The notes under the pieces: generated by a model
Database searches by the model: none
What the model saw: only the letters and a program-made list of their open reading frames with translations
What the model was told of the DNA's origin: nothing
Source of the DNA: Dyadobacter pollutisoli
Lineage (GTDB): Bacteria > Bacteroidota > Bacteroidia > Cytophagales > Spirosomataceae
DNA: 64,000 nt
NCBI RefSeq assembly: GCF_026625565.1
Contig: NZ_CP112998.1
Coordinates: 7,290,501-7,354,500, forward strand
Reading direction: 5' to 3'
In this document: positions 61,500 through 64,000 of the stretch, piece by piece
Layout of the letters: each line of letters starts with the position of its first letter
How positions within the stretch are numbered: the first letter of the stretch is position 1
Program-made: the position numbers and the translations under genes

Positions 61500-62495
61500 A
61501 TGACAACTATTGAAGAGCAGGTAAACCGTTACGGATATGTAACCGAAACGATCGCTGAGGATATTGATTTAATTGCTGAAATAAATCGGTTAAAGAAAGA
61601 AAAGAATGCAGTGATCCTTGCACACTATTATGTGAACGAGCAGATTCAGGATCTGGCAGATTACATTGGGGACAGTCTTGGGCTTTCGCAGCAGGCAGCG
61701 GCGACTGAGGCGGACATGATCATTTTTTGTGGGGTACATTTTATGGGGGAAACTGCGAAGATTCTCAGTCCCAATAAAAAAGTAGTCATTCCGGACCTGA
61801 ATGCAGGTTGCTCACTTGCTGACTCTGCTCCTGCCGATAAATTTGCTGCATTTAAAGCCCAATATCCGGATCATATTGTGATCAGCTACATTAACTGTTC
61901 TGCGGAAATTAAGGCATTGACTGACATTGTCTGTACCTCGTCCAATGCATTGCAGATCGTAGATAGTCTTCCCAAGGATCAGAAGATCATTTTTGCGCCT
62001 GACGCTAACCTGGGCAGGTATGTAGCTCATAAAACAGGCCGTGAAATGGTATTGTGGGATGGCGCGTGCATTGTCCACATTGATATATCAAGAGAAAAAC
62101 TGAAACAACTCCGCGATGAAAATCCGGACGCATTGCTCATTGCCCACCCGGAATGCAAAGAAGACATTCTGATGCAGGCGGATTTTGTAAGCTCCACTAC
62201 GGGTCTTTTGAAGTTTGTGAAAGAGTCGGAACATGAGAAATTCATCGTAGCGACAGAGGCTGGTATCCTGCACAAAATGAAGCAATCGGTACCTCACAAA
62301 AAACTAATCCCCGCCCCAGGCTCCGACAATAATACCTGTGCTTGCTCCGAATGTCCTTACATGAAGATGAACACATTGGAAAAAGTGTATAACGCCCTGT
62401 ACTATGAGCAGCCGGAGATTTTTGTTCCTGAGGATATCAGACTAAAAGCTTACGAGTCCGTGGCACGAATGCTTGAATTGAGTAAGGGAATATAG
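61500..62495 (+). CDS. nadA: Quinolinate synthase
   Basis: 331 residues. Condenses iminoaspartate (from NadB) and dihydroxyacetone phosphate to quinolinate in NAD synthesis, with a [4Fe-4S] cluster. Conserved features: HYYVNEQIQDLADYIGDSLGLS near the start, Cys in FCGVHFMGETA, Cys in IVCTSSNA and the CxxCxxC-type C-terminal motif (TCACSECPYM). Followed 69 bases later by nadB, giving the usual partner order. Confidence 0.97.
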   Translation: MTTIEEQVNRYGYVTETIAEDIDLIAEINRLKKEKNAVILAHYYVNEQIQDLADYIGDSLGLSQQAAATEADMIIFCGVHFMGETAKILSPNKKVVIPDLNAGCSLADSAPADKFAAFKAQYPDHIVISYINCSAEIKALTDIVCTSSNALQIVDSLPKDQKIIFAPDANLGRYVAHKTGREMVLWDGACIVHIDISREKLKQLRDENPDALLIAHPECKEDILMQADFVSSTTGLLKFVKESEHEKFIVATEAGILHKMKQSVPHKKLIPAPGSDNNTCACSECPYMKMNTLEKVYNALYYEQPEIFVPEDIRLKAYESVARMLELSKGI

Positions 62496-62564
62496 TAAGA
62501 GTTTAAAATAGACACCGCCCCGAAAGCTGACAGCCGAGTGCCGATGTCAATAAATATTAAGAAA

Positions 62565-64000
62565 ATGCCCCAATTTGATTTTCTGATTATTGGTTCGGGA
62601 ATTGCCGGACTTAGCTATGCTGCTAAACTGGCCCGGCACTTTGATGGATTGAAGCAAGAAATTTCAATAGCTGTCATTACCAAAGTTCAGGCCGATGAAA
62701 CCAACACCAAGTATGCCCAGGGAGGCATAGCGGTAGTTTGGGCAGAATCAGATTCATTTGAAAAGCATATCCAGGATACAATGGATGCGGGCGATGAGGT
62801 CAACAAGCGCAATGTCGTTGAGATCGTAGTAAGGGAAGCGCCTGAGCGAATCCAGGAATTGATCGATTATGGAACCCGGTTTGACAAGGAACTGGGAGGA
62901 GAATACGATCTGGCCAAAGAAGGCGGACATTCGGATCACCGGATTTTACATTTCAAAGACATTACCGGCGCTGAAATTGAACGGGCGTTGCTGGAAGAAG
63001 TCAACAGACATCAAAGCATTCAGATATTTACACATTACTATGCCGTAGAACTGATCACGCAACACCACTTGGGCGAAACAGTGTACCGCTACCGGGAGGA
63101 TATCAAATGTTTCGGAGCTTATGTGCTGAACAGACAAACTGGCGAGGTAGAGAAATTTCTTGCTAAAACCACTATGCTCGCTACCGGCGGCATTGGCAAC
63201 ATTTATCAGAGTACTACCAATCCAACCATTGCAACCGGCGATGGTATTGCTATGGCTTATCGCGCGAAAGGAATTTGTGATAACATGGAATTCATCCAGT
63301 TTCATCCCACCAGCTTTTACCAACCCGGTCAAAAACCGTCTTTCCTGATTTCGGAAGCGGTCCGTGGCTTCGGTGGGATTTTGAAAAGGGCCGACGGGAG
63401 CACATTCATGGAAAACTATGATAGCAGGCTTTCTCTCGCCCCCCGCGATATCGTTGCAAGGGCGATTGACTCCGAAATGAAGAAAAACGGGGTTGATCAC
63501 GTTTATCTGGACGTTCGTCATTGTGATTATGAAAAATTCCTGGAACACTTCCCAAATATCACTGAGTACTGCCTGCAACAAGGGATTGACGTACGAAAAG
63601 ATATGATCCCAGTAGTTCCGGCGCAACATTATTTGTGTGGTGGTGTGAAGGTAAATGAGTGGGGGAAAACTAATATCAATTTTCTATATGCGGTAGGAGA
63701 ATGTGCCTGTACGGGCCTGCACGGATCAAACCGTTTAGCTTCTAATTCATTGCTGGAAGCAGTGGTGTTTGGTCACCGTGCTTATGAAAGTACTGTTGCA
63801 GATTTCGAAGCCGCTGTAACGCCTGACAACATTCCTGAATGGGATGATTCGGGTACGACACATCCCGAAGAACAGGTTCTCGTCACTGAGATGACACGGG
63901 AGCTCAATAGTATCATGTCAAATTATGTGGGTATCGTACGCACCGATCGCAGGATGAAAAGGGCTTATGATCGTTTGGAACTGCTGCATGAAGAGCACGA
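62565..64000 (+). CDS. nadB: L-aspartate oxidase (3' end outside window)
   Basis: The frame is open to the window end (478 codons seen); the full enzyme is about 530 residues, so the last tenth is missing. FAD-dependent oxidation of aspartate to iminoaspartate, the first step of NAD synthesis. FAD motif IIGSGIAGLSYAAKLA, then YAQGGIAVVW, EGGHSDHRILHFKD, APRDIVARAI with a catalytic Arg, and GLHGSNRLASNSLLEA. The in-frame ATG at 62544 (MSINIKKM) could be the start; 62565 is preferred because the family pattern begins MPQFDFLIIGSG. Confidence 0.95.
   Translation, partial: MPQFDFLIIGSGIAGLSYAAKLARHFDGLKQEISIAVITKVQADETNTKYAQGGIAVVWAESDSFEKHIQDTMDAGDEVNKRNVVEIVVREAPERIQELIDYGTRFDKELGGEYDLAKEGGHSDHRILHFKDITGAEIERALLEEVNRHQSIQIFTHYYAVELITQHHLGETVYRYREDIKCFGAYVLNRQTGEVEKFLAKTTMLATGGIGNIYQSTTNPTIATGDGIAMAYRAKGICDNMEFIQFHPTSFYQPGQKPSFLISEAVRGFGGILKRADGSTFMENYDSRLSLAPRDIVARAIDSEMKKNGVDHVYLDVRHCDYEKFLEHFPNITEYCLQQGIDVRKDMIPVVPAQHYLCGGVKVNEWGKTNINFLYAVGECACTGLHGSNRLASNSLLEAVVFGHRAYESTVADFEAAVTPDNIPEWDDSGTTHPEEQVLVTEMTRELNSIMSNYVGIVRTDRRMKRAYDRLELLHEEH

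Noticed and set aside
1..64000. Search for tRNA, rRNA, transposase genes, attachment sites or replication origin
   Set aside because: None was recognised by eye; the Rpn tail at the left edge is the only mobile-element-related gene. Small RNA genes without strong structure could be missed.

Overview
The window is a stretch of a Bacteroidota chromosome, most likely a Dyadobacter-like member of the Cytophagales. The genus is an inference. It rests on three SusC/SusD pairs, each with its own ECF sigma factor and FecR anti-sigma gene, a type IX secretion C-terminal domain, -7 promoter elements of the TAnnTTTG type, and intergenic palindromes typical of this phylum. No rRNA, tRNA, CRISPR array or insertion sequence was seen.

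Layout. 1-343: tail of a Rpn/PD-(D/E)XK-type gene. 467-19601: first glycan locus, with sigma, FecR, SusC, SusD, DUF3823, a very large ThuA/dehydrogenase/azurin fusion, a second ThuA protein, a Gfo/Idh/MocA oxidoreductase, a tagatose-3-epimerase-like isomerase, a PHP-like secreted protein, GH43 and GH5. The ThuA, oxidoreductase and epimerase genes suggest an oxidative (3-keto sugar) route next to ordinary hydrolysis. 19666-20300 (minus): DUF6934-like gene with a small partner. 20429-27407: planctomycete-type cytochrome/DUF1553 protein, DUF1501 protein, beta-propeller and sulfatase. 27408-27769: the only gene-free gap above 300 bases, filled with palindromes. 27770-28804: T9SS-exported protein. 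28905-35775: second sigma/FecR/SusC/SusD locus. 35809-43450: two paralogous FAD-dependent oxidoreductases, an MFS transporter, and a gluconate-2-dehydrogenase subunit 3/GMC oxidoreductase pair. 43618-50362: third sigma/FecR/SusC/SusD locus, followed by convergent xylose isomerase. 51962-64000: housekeeping genes (PPIase, SCP2, Gfo/Idh/MocA, pdxJ, YqeY, CvpA, rlmN, phosphate transporter, nadA, nadB cut by the window end).

How it works together. All three SusC proteins have an N-terminal STN domain, so each locus should sense its substrate by SusC to FecR to sigma signalling across the envelope. SusD and SusC import oligosaccharides; lipoprotein and periplasmic enzymes (GH43, GH5, sulfatase, dehydrogenases) process them.

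Most notable signals. (1) Upstream of the first two susC genes the minus strand carries the same 12-bp hairpin with a CxGGAA loop, G-U pairs at the same two positions, compensatory base changes and a U7 tail. This looks like the terminator of an antisense RNA family opposing susC, analogous to DonS of Bacteroides. (2) An array of ten GTCA followed by eight TGAC tetramers, mostly spaced 9-11 bp, lies at 40923-41119. (3) The start codon of the T9SS protein at 27770 lies inside a perfect 16-bp inverted repeat. (4) One protein fuses ThuA, a dehydrogenase-type propeller and an azurin domain.
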